From: Janibacter cremeus
GTDB taxonomy: Bacteria; Actinomycetota; Actinomycetes; Actinomycetales; Dermatophilaceae
DNA length: 64,000 nt
Reading direction: 5' to 3'
Assembly (NCBI RefSeq): GCF_013409205.1
Contig: NZ_JACCAE010000001.1
Coordinates: forward strand, 62,001-126,000
This document shows positions 52,386-61,890 of the stretch, in pieces. The stretch's first letter is position 1. Each line of letters begins with the position of its first letter. The translations under genes and the position numbers were made by a program. The notes beneath the pieces are model-generated. The model worked only from the letters and a program-made list of their open reading frames with translations. It did not search any database and was not told the origin of the DNA.

Positions 52386-52958
52386 GTGGATCAGGGCGTC
52401 GTCGAACTCCACGGTCTGCGGCAGCACCGCGTGGCCGGCGAGACGGAAGAGGCGCACGACCGGCTTGGCGCGGACCCGCTGCACCTCCTTGACCGCGTCG
52501 TTGTGGAACCGACGGGCCAGCTGCACGCGCAGACCGGCCGCACGCAGTCGACCCAGGGCAGCAGCGCCGGGTCCGCTGGACGCCTCGATGTCCACGGCGA
52601 CCTCGGGGGGCAACGCCGCGTGGATCACCTCGGTCAGCTCGCTCTCGACCCCTTCGCGCCCGGCGAAGTGCTGCCCCTCGAGCGGATCGCCGGCGAAGGT
52701 GTGCTCGTTGACGCGCTCGAGCGATCCGCTCGCCGCCCCGACGAGCAGCAGAGCGGTCGCAGGGTCGAGGGCACCGCTGTTGGCGAGCTCGAGGGTGGCT
52801 TCCGCCCGGCGCACGACCTGGGCGTCGAGAGCGGACAGGGCTCCCTCGACCTTCGCGTGCAGTCGATCCAGACGGGCGGCACTGTAGGAGAGGTACCACG
52901 CGAGGAGCAGCAGCACGCCGACGGCGGCGGCGACGGCGACCCAGGCGAGGGTGCTCAT
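52380..52958 (-). CDS. Membrane-anchored LemA-like protein
   Basis: A 192-residue protein with one N-terminal membrane helix (residues ~5-25, WVAVAAAVGVLLLLAWYLSY) and a mostly helical remainder. The stretch RLDRLHAKVEGALSALDAQVVRRAEATLELAN recalls LemA proteins, but similarity is weak. The later part, with LARRFHNDAVKEVQRVRAKPVVRLFRLAGHAVLPQTVEFDD, is common in actinobacterial proteins of this locus. ATG at 52958 overlaps the pimA stop by 4 bp, so it is coupled to mannolipid synthesis genes. Function unknown. Confidence 0.82.
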   Translation of the reverse strand: MSTLAWVAVAAAVGVLLLLAWYLSYSAARLDRLHAKVEGALSALDAQVVRRAEATLELANSGALDPATALLLVGAASGSLERVNEHTFAGDPLEGQHFAGREGVESELTEVIHAALPPEVAVDIEASSGPGAAALGRLRAAGLRVQLARRFHNDAVKEVQRVRAKPVVRLFRLAGHAVLPQTVEFDDALIHG

Positions 52959-54136
52959 CCGCCTCCTCCTGCGTGACCGCGGCCCGGCCGCAGGCGGGTG
53001 ACCTCCTGGCGTGGTGGCCCGGCGTCGACGACGGTCTCGTACACGGCGTGGATCTCCTCGGCCACGACGTCCCAGTCGAAGGCCGCGGCCCGCTCGCGCC
53101 CGAGATCGCCGAGGGCGCGTCGGCGGTCCGGGTCGGCCAGCAGATCCACCGCCTGGTCGGCCAGGTCGTCGGGACGGCCGGTCGCGAAGGTCGCTCCCGC
53201 CATCCCGGTTCGCCCACCGTCGAGGACGCGCTGGAAGGCGGCGAGGTCGCTCGCGAGCACCGGGGCGCCGGCGGCCATGGCCTCGACGAGCACGATCCCG
53301 AAGCTCTCCCCGCCGGTGTGCGGAGCGATGTAGAGGTCGGCCGAGGCGAGGGCGCTCGCCTTGTCCACCTCGGACAGCGCCCCGAGGAACTCGGTGGCCT
53401 CGGCCACCCGCTCCGGAAGTCGCGCCCGCGCGGCCTGCGCTCCCCCCGGCCCGATGACGAGCAGGCGTGCTCCCGGGATCTCGTCCAGGATCCGGGGCAT
53501 CGCCTCGGCCAGGACGAGCAGGCCCTTGCGCGGCTCGTCGATACGCCCGAGGAAGACGAGGGTCGGCCGCCCCGGCCCTCCGCTCCACTGCGGCCGTCGG
53601 TCGGCGCCGGCAAAGGCCGACGTGTTGACGCCGTTGGGGATGACGACGGCGTCCCCGCCGAGGTGCGTCGTCACGGTGCGACGCGCGTCCTCGGAGACGG
53701 CGATCCGAGCGTGGATCTTCTCCAGCGAGGGGCGCAGCAGGGGGGAGGCCGCCTGCATGACGCGGGAGCGCACGTTCGAGGTGTGGAAGGTCGCGACGAC
53801 CGGCACCTCCGCGGCCCAGAGGGCGAGCATCGACAGGCTGGGCGCGAGCGGTTCATGGATGTGCAGGACGTCGAAGTCGCCGTCCTCGAGCCACCGGCCC
53901 ACCTTCGCCGCCGCCACCGGACCGAAGAGCAGTCGCGCGGTCGATCCGTTGTAACGGATCGGCACCGCCCGACCGGCCGGCACGACGTAGTCGGGCAGCT
54001 CGGTGCCCTCGTCCGCTGGCGCCAGCACGCTGGCATGGTGCCCGGCCGCTCGCAGGTACTCGGCCAGGTCGCGGATGTGGAACTGCACTCCCCCGGGCAC
54101 GTCGAAGGAGTAGGGGCTGACGAGGCCGACCCTCAT
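52955..54136 (-). CDS. pimA: Phosphatidyl-myo-inositol mannosyltransferase PimA
   Basis: A 393-residue GT-B glycosyltransferase (GT4) that adds the first mannose to phosphatidylinositol at the inner membrane. N-terminal VSPYSFDVPGGVQFHIRDLAEYL, HIHEPLAPSLSMLAL and the donor-site LVFLGRIDEPRKGLLVL and GGESFGIVLVEAMAAGAPVLAS are typical. ATG at 54136 overlaps the acyltransferase stop by 4 bp. The gene set thrS-HIT-pgsA-acyltransferase-pimA matches mycobacteria, so the assignment is good. Confidence 0.93.
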   Translation of the reverse strand: MRVGLVSPYSFDVPGGVQFHIRDLAEYLRAAGHHASVLAPADEGTELPDYVVPAGRAVPIRYNGSTARLLFGPVAAAKVGRWLEDGDFDVLHIHEPLAPSLSMLALWAAEVPVVATFHTSNVRSRVMQAASPLLRPSLEKIHARIAVSEDARRTVTTHLGGDAVVIPNGVNTSAFAGADRRPQWSGGPGRPTLVFLGRIDEPRKGLLVLAEAMPRILDEIPGARLLVIGPGGAQAARARLPERVAEATEFLGALSEVDKASALASADLYIAPHTGGESFGIVLVEAMAAGAPVLASDLAAFQRVLDGGRTGMAGATFATGRPDDLADQAVDLLADPDRRRALGDLGRERAAAFDWDVVAEEIHAVYETVVDAGPPRQEVTRLRPGRGHAGGGG

Positions 54137-55065
54137 GCCGCAGTCCGTCGGTCATCGGTGCCGGCGGCCAGGTCGTCGACGAAGACCCGCTGCATCATGT
54201 GCCAGTCCTGGGGGTGCTCCGAGATGGCTGCCCCGAAGGCGTCGGCGCACGACTGCGTCACCTGCGTGACCGCCTCCGGCGTTCCCGCGGGCGGGACCTC
54301 GACGGCGTCGTGGATCGTGATGACCATCCCCCAGTCCCGACCGACGCGCTCGTGGCGCAAGGTGACGGGATGGAGCCGGTAGCCACTCTCGACGGCGAGG
54401 GCGGCGGGTCCCGCGGCCATCCGGGCGGCGTGACCGCACAGCTGCACCTCGACGCCGGTGGTCGACAGGTCCCGGTCCGCGAGCAGCGGCATGACGACCG
54501 GCTCACCGGTGTCGAGCTGGGCACGCAGGACGTCGAAGGTGCCCTTCTGCGCCGGCAGGATCCGCATGCCCAGACCTTCCCGGTAGTCGAGGAAGGCGCG
54601 GAACATCTCCTCGGGCTCGAGCCGCTCGGCGACCGTGACCACGGGCCCGAGGTGTCGGGCGCACCAGACTCCGGCGAGATCCCAGTTGCCGGTGTGCCCG
54701 AGGAAGCAGAGCACCGGCCGTCCGGCGAGCAGCTCGGCCTTCAGCTGGGGCATCGCGCCCTCCCAGCGCACGAGGCGGTCGACGTCATCGCCATGGACCG
54801 ACGGGAGGCGGAAGGCCTCCACGTAGTAGCGAAGGGCGGCGCGGACCCCCTTCGCCGTGGTGTCCTGCAGCTCCTGCTCGGTCAGGTCGGGACGGACCCG
54901 GGCGTAGTTGTCCCGCAGCCTGCGCACGGAGGTCCCGTCCGCTGCCGTGGTGCGGTCTGCCGCGACGTCGAAGAGACGGTAGGCCAGTCGTGCCGGGATC
55001 AGGCGGAGCAGCCGCCACGCCAGGAGGAAGGCCAGGACGGTGAGCCGTTCCCGCAACCGGGTCAC
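54133..55065 (-). CDS. PIM acyltransferase (PatA-like, HtrB/LpxL fold)
   Basis: A 310-residue membrane-associated acyltransferase of the LpxL/HtrB fold. The catalytic H-x4-D/E signature is HTGNWDLAG; RLLADRDLSTTGVEVQLCG-like segments follow. In mycobacteria the same-position gene (Rv2611c, PatA) palmitoylates the mannose of PIM1 or PIM2. GTG at 55065 overlaps the pgsA stop by 4 bp (GTGA). The acyl acceptor here is inferred from context. Confidence 0.9.
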   Translation of the reverse strand: MTRLRERLTVLAFLLAWRLLRLIPARLAYRLFDVAADRTTAADGTSVRRLRDNYARVRPDLTEQELQDTTAKGVRAALRYYVEAFRLPSVHGDDVDRLVRWEGAMPQLKAELLAGRPVLCFLGHTGNWDLAGVWCARHLGPVVTVAERLEPEEMFRAFLDYREGLGMRILPAQKGTFDVLRAQLDTGEPVVMPLLADRDLSTTGVEVQLCGHAARMAAGPAALAVESGYRLHPVTLRHERVGRDWGMVITIHDAVEVPPAGTPEAVTQVTQSCADAFGAAISEHPQDWHMMQRVFVDDLAAGTDDRRTAA

Positions 55066-55688
55066 GAGGTCGCGGGCGAGGACGATGCACGGGCTTGCTG
55101 GCGCACGTACAGGACCCGCTGGACGACAGTGACGAAGCTGGCCAGGGCCAGCAGCCCGAGGACGACCTTGAGCACGACCTCGGGCAGGCCCAGGCCGACC
55201 AGCCCCGCCGTCACCAGCGCGGCCACCAGACGGTCGGCCCGCTCGGCGATGCCGACGTCGGCGCGCATGCCCAGACCCTCGGCCCGGGCCCGGGCATAGG
55301 AGACGAGGCTGCCCAGCACGAGGCAGGCCAGGGCGAGCCAGGCCATGACCCGGTCGTCACCGCCCTGGAAGAACCAGATCGCCAGACCCGCGAAGACCGC
55401 TGCGTCGCCCATCCGGTCGAGCGTCGAGTCGAGGAAGGCGCCCCAGTTGCCCGAGCGCTCCAGCTGGCGGGCCATGATCCCGTCGACGGTGTCGGAGAAG
55501 ACGAACGCCGTGATGACCAGGACCCCGATGAACAGCTCACCCCGGGGGAAGAAGATCAGGGCACCGAGCGAGACGCCCAGTGTGCCGATGACGGTGACGA
55601 CATCGGGGCTGATGCCCAGACGCAGCAACACCTTCGCCACGGGAGTGAGGATCCGGGTGAAGGTCGCGCGCGCGTATCGATTCAGCAT
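55062..55688 (-). CDS. pgsA: Phosphatidylinositol phosphate synthase (CDP-alcohol phosphatidyltransferase)
   Basis: A 208-residue membrane enzyme with about six helices and the CDP-alcohol phosphotransferase motif D-x2-DG-x2-AR-x8-G-x3-D-x3-D, seen as SDTVDGIMARQLERSG then GAFLDSTLDRMGD. In this operon it makes phosphatidylinositol phosphate from CDP-diacylglycerol and inositol phosphate, the entry to PIMs. ATG at 55688 is family-typical (MLNRYAR); a longer upstream frame was rejected. 62 bp after the HIT gene. Confidence 0.92.
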   Translation of the reverse strand: MLNRYARATFTRILTPVAKVLLRLGISPDVVTVIGTLGVSLGALIFFPRGELFIGVLVITAFVFSDTVDGIMARQLERSGNWGAFLDSTLDRMGDAAVFAGLAIWFFQGGDDRVMAWLALACLVLGSLVSYARARAEGLGMRADVGIAERADRLVAALVTAGLVGLGLPEVVLKVVLGLLALASFVTVVQRVLYVRQQARASSSPATS

Positions 55689-55750
55689 CTCGGGACAACA
55701 GGGTATATGCGCCGTACGGGTGACCGACGCCGCCCGGTGGGCACGTCGCG

Positions 55751-56308
55751 TCAGTCGGTCGGCCAGGCTCGCACCAGCGCCGTGCGCGCGTCCTCCAGGA
55801 GGATCGGCAGCGCCTTGGTCTGGGCGATGATCGGCAGGAAGTTCATGTCTCCACCCCAGCGCGGGATCACGTGCTGGTGCAGGTGTGCGGCGACGCCCGC
55901 CCCTGCGACCGCGCCCTGGTTCATCCCGATGTTGAAGCCGTGCGGCGACGAGGCCTCCTGCATGGCGCGGATCGCAGCCTTGGTCAGCGCCGTGAACTCG
56001 GCCGTCTCCTCGTCGGTGAGGTCGATGTAGAGGGAGACGTGCCGGTAGGGGCAGACGAGGACGTGACCGGCGTTGTACGGGAAGAGGTTCATCACGACGA
56101 AGCAGCTCCGGCCGCGGTGGACGACCAGGCCTTCCGCGTCCTCCTTGTCCGGCGCGACGCAGAAGGGACACCCGTCCCCCGCGTCCTCGCTCGGGCGCTC
56201 TCCGGTGACGTAGGCCATCCGGTGCGGCGTCCACAGGCGGTCGAAACCGTCCGGGACGCCGACGAAGGAGCGCTCGTCCTCCATGGGGCTCTCGCGGGGA
56301 TCGGTCAT
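55751..56308 (-). CDS. HIT-family hydrolase/phosphorylase (AP4A-type)
   Basis: A 185-residue HIT protein. The catalytic triad HLHQHVIPRW (H-x-H-x-H) lies at residues ~143-149, and GCPFC near residue 50 suits a structural zinc site. Mycobacterial Rv2613c, in the same position, is a diadenosine tetraphosphate phosphorylase. ATG at 56308 is 2 bp after thrS; ATG at 56284 is possible. Confidence 0.92.
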   Translation of the reverse strand: MTDPRESPMEDERSFVGVPDGFDRLWTPHRMAYVTGERPSEDAGDGCPFCVAPDKEDAEGLVVHRGRSCFVVMNLFPYNAGHVLVCPYRHVSLYIDLTDEETAEFTALTKAAIRAMQEASSPHGFNIGMNQGAVAGAGVAAHLHQHVIPRWGGDMNFLPIIAQTKALPILLEDARTALVRAWPTD

Positions 56309-56310
56309 GC

Positions 56311-58332
56311 TCAGTCGCTCGCCGGCGCGGAGGTGACCTGACCCTTGCCCTCGATGGCGGCGAGCACCTTGGCGATCGCCGCCCCGATCGGCACACCGTT
56401 CTCCTGCGACCCGTCGCGGTAGCGGAAGGAGACGGCGTTGTTGCCTCGGTCCTCCTCACCCGCGATGAGGGTGAAGGGTACCTTGGCCTTGCTCGCGTTG
56501 CGGATCTTCTTGGGGAAGCGGTCGTCGCTCTCGTCGAGCTCGACTCGGATACCCTTGGCCCGCATCTGCGACAGCACGTCCCAGAGGTAGTCGTTGTACT
56601 CCTCGGCGACGGGGACCCCGAGCACCTGGACGGGGCTCAGCCACACGGGGAAGGCCCCGGCGTAGTGCTCGACGAGGACACCGATGAAGCGCTCGATCGA
56701 GCCGAACTTCGCCGAGTGGATCATCACCGGCTGCTGGCGGGAGCCGTCCGCCGCCTGGTACTCGAGGGCGAACCGGTCCGGGGAGGGCTGGTTGAAGTCG
56801 TACTGGATCGTGCTCATCTGCCAGGTGCGGCCGATGGCGTCCCGCGCCTGCACGGACACCTTGGGACCGTAGTAGGCGGCGCCGCCCGGGTCGGGCACGA
56901 GCTCCAGACCGGTCTCGGAGCAGACCTGCTCGAGCACCGCGGTCGCCTCGGCCCAGTCCTCGTCGGAACCGATGAACTTGGTGCTCGACTCCCCTTCGTC
57001 GTCCCGTGTGGACAGCTCGAGGTAGAAGTCGTCGAGACCGAAGTCCCGCAGCAGGCCGAGGACGAAGTCGAGCAGGTGACGGATCTCGTCGGGCGCCTGC
57101 TCCTTGGTGACGTAGGAGTGGCTGTCGTCCTGGGCGAAGCCGCGCACACGCGTCAGGCCGTGGATGACACCGGACTTCTCGTGCCGGTAGACGTGCCCGA
57201 ACTCGAAGAGACGCAGCGGCAACTCACGATAGGAACGCTGCTTGGAGCGGTAGATGAGGTTGTGCATCGGGCAGTTCATCGCCTTGAGGCGGTAGTCCAT
57301 GCCGTCGACGTCGAGGGGGGCGAACATCCCTTCGCCGTAGTAGGGCAGGTGCCCGGAGGTGTGGAACAGCCCCTCCTTGGCGATGTGCGGGGTGCCTACG
57401 TACTCGAAGCCCTCCTCGATGTGACGACGGCGGACGTAGTCCTCCATCTCCCGCTTGATGACGCCGCCCTTGGGGTGGAAGACGGGAAGACCGGAGCCGA
57501 TCTCGTCCGGGAAGGAGTAGAGGTCGAGCTCACGACCGAGCTTGCGGTGGTCGCGCTTCTCCGCCTCGGCCAGGCGGTCGAGGTACTCCTTCAGCTCGGC
57601 CTTCGTCGGCCAGGCGGTGCCGTAGATGCGCTGCAGCTGCGGGTTCTTCTCCGATCCGCGCCAGTAGGCGGCAGCCGAACGCATCACCTTGAAGGCATTG
57701 CCGAGTAGCTTGGTGCTCGGGATGTGGGGTCCGCGGCACAGGTCCCCCCACGCCACGGAGCCGTCGCGGCGCAGGTTGTCGTAGATCGTCAGCTGGGCGC
57801 CGCCGACCTCGACGCTGGCGCCCTCACCATAGGACTCCGGATCCTCCTCCCCTGCACCCTTCAGCCCGATCAGCTCGCACTTGTACGGCTCGTCGGACAA
57901 CTCCGCCAGGGCGGCCTCGTCGCTGATCTCGCGACGGTGGAAGGTCTGTCCCTCGTTGATGATCTTCTGCATCGCCTTCTCGAGGGCCTTCAGGTCCTCG
58001 GGGGTGAACGGCTCCTCGACGTCGAAGTCGTAGTAGAAGCCGTCCCGGATGGGCGGACCGATGCCGAGCTTGGCCTTCGGGTGGATCTGCTGGACGGCCT
58101 GCGCGAGCACGTGGGCGCACGAGTGACGCAGGACGTCGAGACCGTCCTGGTCCGCAGCCGTGATCCCTTCGACGACGTCGCCGTCGGACAGGACGTGGGC
58201 CAGGTCGCGCAACTCGCCGCCGACACGGGCGACGAGGACTGCCCGCTCGTCCTGGAAGATCTCCGCCGCCGTCGTGCCCTGGGCCACCGATCGCTCGTCT
58301 CCGGCGACGGTGATGGTGATCTGGGCAGGCAC
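56311..58332 (-). CDS. thrS: Threonine--tRNA ligase
   Basis: A 673-residue class-II synthetase: TGS domain at the N-terminus, editing domain ([26 protein letters not shown]), catalytic core with [34 protein letters not shown] (zinc-binding Cys/His and motif 2), and a C-terminal anticodon domain. GTG at 58332 has AGGAG 7 bases ahead. No T-box leader is seen. It starts the PIM operon. Confidence 0.97.
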   Translation of the reverse strand: MPAQITITVAGDERSVAQGTTAAEIFQDERAVLVARVGGELRDLAHVLSDGDVVEGITAADQDGLDVLRHSCAHVLAQAVQQIHPKAKLGIGPPIRDGFYYDFDVEEPFTPEDLKALEKAMQKIINEGQTFHRREISDEAALAELSDEPYKCELIGLKGAGEEDPESYGEGASVEVGGAQLTIYDNLRRDGSVAWGDLCRGPHIPSTKLLGNAFKVMRSAAAYWRGSEKNPQLQRIYGTAWPTKAELKEYLDRLAEAEKRDHRKLGRELDLYSFPDEIGSGLPVFHPKGGVIKREMEDYVRRRHIEEGFEYVGTPHIAKEGLFHTSGHLPYYGEGMFAPLDVDGMDYRLKAMNCPMHNLIYRSKQRSYRELPLRLFEFGHVYRHEKSGVIHGLTRVRGFAQDDSHSYVTKEQAPDEIRHLLDFVLGLLRDFGLDDFYLELSTRDDEGESSTKFIGSDEDWAEATAVLEQVCSETGLELVPDPGGAAYYGPKVSVQARDAIGRTWQMSTIQYDFNQPSPDRFALEYQAADGSRQQPVMIHSAKFGSIERFIGVLVEHYAGAFPVWLSPVQVLGVPVAEEYNDYLWDVLSQMRAKGIRVELDESDDRFPKKIRNASKAKVPFTLIAGEEDRGNNAVSFRYRDGSQENGVPIGAAIAKVLAAIEGKGQVTSAPASD

Positions 58333-58383
58333 GATGATTCTCCTGGGTCGGTAACGGTTGGGGTCCCGAGTGGGTACCCACGA

Positions 58384-58393
58384 ACTCTATCGT
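58384..58393. promoter_or_regulatory. Overlapping divergent -10 elements, thrS (-) and MOSC gene (+)
   Basis: Minus strand TAGAGT (58384-58389) and plus strand TATCGT (58388-58393) overlap by two bases. Polymerase at one would exclude the other. Confidence 0.4.
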
Positions 58394-58412
58394 CGCTGGT
58401 TGACTGGGCCGC

Positions 58413-59144
58413 ATGCGTGTCTCCCGGATCGGTCTCGCCGTGCTCAAGGGTGCGCGGCACGCCGCGCAGACCTCCGTGCGACTCGAGCAGGGTGGCCCGG
58501 TCGGCGACCGGCTCTTCTGCCTCGTCGACCCGACCGAGGGCCGGGTGCTGCGCACCGTGGAGCACCCGCGCCTGGTACTCGTGGAGGCCGGCTGGGACGG
58601 CACCGCGCTCACGACCACCACGCCCGAAGGGGGCGTGGTCGCCGCTGCTCCACGGCCCACCGGGGAGCAGCTGGCCTTCGAGTACTGGGGCCGGGAGGCC
58701 CGGGTCGAGCTGCAGGACTCCCCCCACGCCGAGCAGCTCGGGGACCACCTCGGTCGATCGGTGCGGCTGGCCCGGGTGACCCGGCCCGGGGAGGTCGTCT
58801 ACGCCGGGTCGGTGAGCCTGGTCAGCACCGGCGAGATCGCCGAGCTCGGTGAGACCGATCCGGCTCGGTTCCGGGCGACCTTCACGCTCGACTCCGCGCG
58901 GCTCCCGGAGCCCGGGACGCAACTCGCCGTCGGGGAGGCGCTCATCCGGGTGCGCTCCATGCTCCCCCGGTGCCGCGTCATCGACATCAACACGGGCACG
59001 GGGACGATGGACACCCGCCACCTCGCAACCCTGGCGGGCCGGCCCCGCCCGGTGGGCGAGCTCCCCTTCGGCCTGGATGCCGAGGTGCTGGTACCGGGCA
59101 CGGTGCACACCGGCGACCCGGTGTCAGCCACCACCGGACCGTGA
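58413..59144 (+). CDS. MOSC-domain protein
   Basis: A 243-residue protein with an N-terminal beta-barrel segment (MRVSRIGLAVLKGARHAAQTSVRL, VGDRLFCLVDPTEGRVLRTVEHPRLV) and a MOSC domain. The conserved cysteine that would bind molybdopterin-type cofactor is C187 in LPRCRVIDINTGTGTMDTRHL. Related mARC-type and YiiM-type proteins reduce N-hydroxylated compounds. No partner reductase is adjacent. ATG at 58413 has no clear ribosome site. Substrate unknown. Confidence 0.88.
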   Translation: MRVSRIGLAVLKGARHAAQTSVRLEQGGPVGDRLFCLVDPTEGRVLRTVEHPRLVLVEAGWDGTALTTTTPEGGVVAAAPRPTGEQLAFEYWGREARVELQDSPHAEQLGDHLGRSVRLARVTRPGEVVYAGSVSLVSTGEIAELGETDPARFRATFTLDSARLPEPGTQLAVGEALIRVRSMLPRCRVIDINTGTGTMDTRHLATLAGRPRPVGELPFGLDAEVLVPGTVHTGDPVSATTGP

Positions 59145-59184
59145 GGCCGCACGCCACACGTCCGGCGCGGGGCGCTCGTCAGGT

Positions 59185-59541
59185 CTATGTCGTGCCCTCG
59201 TACAGCCCGATGTGGTTGCCGTCCGGGTCGGCGAGCACGGCGAACCAGCTCGTCTGAGAGATCTGTGACTTCTCCATCACGACCGAACCACCGGAGACGG
59301 TGGCCTGCGTCAGGACATCGTCGATGGAGTCGACCTCCACGTAGGAGCGCGGGTGGGTGAACCCGTCCTCGCGCGGGGCCAGGCCACCACCGCTGATCTT
59401 GTTCGGCGCCTGCCACATGGGGTACCCCTCGAAACCGGGGATCTCGGCGATCTGCCAGCCGAAGAGGCCGCTGTAGAAGGCGCTGGCCGCGTCCATGTCC
59501 GCGACCGGGATGTCGATGTGGGTGATGTCTCCGTGTGCCAT
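59185..59541 (-). CDS. VOC-family protein (glyoxalase/bleomycin-resistance fold)
   Basis: A 118-residue vicinal-oxygen-chelate protein with one beta-alpha-beta-beta-beta repeat pair: GDITHIDIPVADMDAASAFYSGLFGWQI and WFAVLADPDGNHIGLYE, which carry the likely metal ligands His and Glu. ATG at 59541 starts at the family N-terminus. Function is not predictable; lyase, isomerase or binding roles occur. Convergent with the MOSC gene. Confidence 0.85.
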   Translation of the reverse strand: MAHGDITHIDIPVADMDAASAFYSGLFGWQIAEIPGFEGYPMWQAPNKISGGGLAPREDGFTHPRSYVEVDSIDDVLTQATVSGGSVVMEKSQISQTSWFAVLADPDGNHIGLYEGTT

Positions 59542-59608
59542 GACTCGAGCATCCCACGTTGCTGTGACGTACATCACTCCCGAGCGCCGAGCGGTCACCC
59601 GGGTGGCA

Positions 59609-59649
59609 GTCGAGGGCCCGTGCCCCTGCGTGGGGACACGGGCCTCGAC
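59609..59649 (-). terminator. Terminator of the fadA-fabG4-htdX operon
   Basis: A long stem, about 13 bp with one bulge (GTCGAGGGCCCGTG with CACGGGCCTCGAC), capped by an inner CCCC/GGGG hairpin, starts about 7 bases after the htdX stop on the minus strand. Confidence 0.7.
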
Positions 59650-59655
59650 GTGTCG

Positions 59656-60522
59656 TCAGGACAGGGTGAGCACGAGGTGCTCTGTTGCCGGCTTGCGGGA
59701 GTTGCGCAGGCCCGCGACGACGGAGCCGCCCTGGTCGTCCTTGTCGATGACGAAGTCGACCTTGCCCGGCAGCAGGACCGGCTTGAAGAACCACACATGG
59801 CTCGTGCCCGGACCGCTGGTGACCGAGCCGACGGCGGCGAGCGTGCGCGCGTAGGTCCACATGCCGTGGGCGATGGCCTGCGGGAAGCCCATCACCTTGG
59901 CCGTGGGCGCGCTCATGTGGATCGGGTTGATGTCGCCCGAGGCGAACCCGTAGGTGCGTCCGAGGTCGGCCGGCAGGCTCCACTTCGCGGCAGCGGCACC
60001 CGTCGGGATCGAAGGGGGCTGCTCCCCTCGGGTGGCCTCGGCGTCACCGCGCCCTCGGGACAGGTACGTCGAGCGCCCTTCCCAGACCCGCTCCCCCGCG
60101 ACGTCCACCTCGGTGACGAGGTCGACGACCGTTCCCTTGGGGTGGTCGCGCAGGTGCTGCGCGGTCACGGTGATGTCGAGCTCCTCCTCGAAGCGGACCT
60201 CACGGTGGACCGTGATGACGTTCTCGAGGTGGACCAGCCCCATGAGTGGCAGGGGGAAGTCCTTTCGGGACATCAGCTCCATCTGCAGGGGGAACCCGAC
60301 GACGTGCGGATAGGTGTGTGGCAGCACGTCGGAGTTGTTGAAGCCACAGATCCGCTCGTACTCCAGCAGATCGTGCCGGTCGACCTGGTGCCCGGTCAGG
60401 CGCAGCGAGCGCTCCGGCAGCTCTCCCGTGGTCTTCGGCCCCATACCCGGCACGGAGGGTAGGGCCGCCTTCGCATAGATCGCGCCCAGCGCGGGGACGG
60501 ACGTGAGGGTCTCGAGTGCCAT
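59656..60522 (-). CDS. MaoC-type (3R)-hydroxyacyl dehydratase, HtdX-like
   Basis: A 288-residue protein with two hot-dog halves. The C-terminal half has the hydratase-2 motif region YGFASGDINPIHMSAPTAKVMGFPQAIAHGMWT (Asp/His catalytic pair). Gene order with fabG4 and fadA matches mycobacterial Rv0241c-Rv0243 (htdX, fabG4, fadA2). It dehydrates 3-hydroxyacyl thioesters in fatty-acid chain building. ATG at 60522 shares one base with the fabG stop (TGATG), so they are coupled. Confidence 0.9.
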   Translation of the reverse strand: MALETLTSVPALGAIYAKAALPSVPGMGPKTTGELPERSLRLTGHQVDRHDLLEYERICGFNNSDVLPHTYPHVVGFPLQMELMSRKDFPLPLMGLVHLENVITVHREVRFEEELDITVTAQHLRDHPKGTVVDLVTEVDVAGERVWEGRSTYLSRGRGDAEATRGEQPPSIPTGAAAAKWSLPADLGRTYGFASGDINPIHMSAPTAKVMGFPQAIAHGMWTYARTLAAVGSVTSGPGTSHVWFFKPVLLPGKVDFVIDKDDQGGSVVAGLRNSRKPATEHLVLTLS

Positions 60523-61859
60523 CAGGCCCCCAGGATCATCTGGCCGCAGACGCGCACGACGTTGCCGGTCACGGCGCGGTTGGCGTCCCAGGAGAACCAA
60601 CCGATGGTCTCGGCGACGTCCACCGGCAGGCCACCCTGCGACAGGGAGTTGGTCAGGCGACCGACCTCGCGCGTGGCGAGGGGCACCTTCGCGGTCATCT
60701 CGGTCTCGATGAAGCCCGGGGCGACGGCGTTGACGGTGATGCCCTTGGCGACGACCTGCGGGTCCTCGGCCAGACTCTTCGTCATCCCGATGACGCCGGC
60801 CTTGCTCGCGCCGTAGTTCACCTGGCCCCGGTTGCCGGCGATGCCGGCGATCGAGGAGATGTTGACGATGTGGCCGCCCTCGTTGATGGCCGGGATGAGC
60901 GTCTCGTTCATCCGCAGGATGGACTGCAGGTTGACGTTGAGGACCGAGCCCCAGCGGTCGGCGTCGGTGTTGACCAGGAGCTTGTCACGGGTGATGCCCG
61001 CGTTGTGCACGACGATGTCGAATCCGCCGTGCAGGCTCTGTGCGTGGTCGACGATCTTGGCGCCGGCGTCCTCTGCCGTGACGTCGAGCTGGAGGGCCGA
61101 GCCACCGATGCTGTTGGCGACGTCGGCGAGCGGGCCTCCGGCGGCGGGGATGTCCACGCACACGACGGTGGCACCGTCGCGGGCGAGGGTCTGCGCGATG
61201 GCTGCGCCGATGCCGCGGGCGGCGCCGGTGACGACGGCGACCTTGTCGGCCAGCGGGACGTCCCAGCTGGCCGGCGCGACGACGTCACCGACCCGCTCGC
61301 CCACGTCGATGACCTGGGCGGAGACGTAGGCCGAGCGACCGGAGAGGAGGAAGCGGATGGTCGCCTCGGCGTCGGCCTCCGCGCCCTCGGCGACGTGGAC
61401 CATGTTGGCCGTGCCACCAGCACGCATCTCCTTGCCGACCGATCGCACGATTCCCTCCAGGGCACGCCGGGCCGCTGTCTGGGCGACGTCCTCGGCGTCC
61501 TCGACCGGACGGCCGATGACGATGACGCGGCCGGTCGGGGCCAGCGTCTTCAGCGCCGGCGACAGGATGCCGCGCAGCGTCTCGAGGTCGGCCGGGGTCT
61601 CCACCTGCGTCATGTCGACGATGACCCCCGCGACGGAGGTCGAGGGTGAGGTGGCGATCTGGATGCCGTCCGCGGACAGCACCTGGGTCAGCGCCGTGGC
61701 GACGGGGGCGTCACCGTGACCGTCGAGGAGCACCGCGCCGTTGATGAGCGGGGCGCCTGCCGTGTGGCGACGCAGGGTGGTCGGCCGGGGCAGGCCGAGG
61801 GTGTTGGCGATCTGCTTGCCCAGACCGGAGCTGACGAACTTGCCGTACTCGAATCCCAT
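60522..61859 (-). CDS. fabG4: FabG4-type 3-oxoacyl reductase (high-molecular-weight)
   Basis: A 445-residue SDR enzyme with an extra N-terminal flavodoxin-like domain (residues ~1-200), as in mycobacterial FabG4. The C-terminal SDR has the NAD-binding GAARGIGAAIA and the catalytic Ser-Tyr-Lys in NISSIAGIAGNRGQVNYGASKAG. It reduces 3-oxoacyl thioesters, probably with NADH. ATG at 61859 has AGGAG 6 bases ahead. It follows fadA by 31 bp. Confidence 0.92.
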   Translation of the reverse strand: MGFEYGKFVSSGLGKQIANTLGLPRPTTLRRHTAGAPLINGAVLLDGHGDAPVATALTQVLSADGIQIATSPSTSVAGVIVDMTQVETPADLETLRGILSPALKTLAPTGRVIVIGRPVEDAEDVAQTAARRALEGIVRSVGKEMRAGGTANMVHVAEGAEADAEATIRFLLSGRSAYVSAQVIDVGERVGDVVAPASWDVPLADKVAVVTGAARGIGAAIAQTLARDGATVVCVDIPAAGGPLADVANSIGGSALQLDVTAEDAGAKIVDHAQSLHGGFDIVVHNAGITRDKLLVNTDADRWGSVLNVNLQSILRMNETLIPAINEGGHIVNISSIAGIAGNRGQVNYGASKAGVIGMTKSLAEDPQVVAKGITVNAVAPGFIETEMTAKVPLATREVGRLTNSLSQGGLPVDVAETIGWFSWDANRAVTGNVVRVCGQMILGA

Positions 61860-61890
61860 GGGGTTCTCCTTGATTCGCTTCGGGGAGGGC

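Noticed and set aside
58333-58412. T-box leader for thrS
   Set aside because: The gap is only 80 bp with no T-box core or specifier hairpin; an ordinary promoter is enough.
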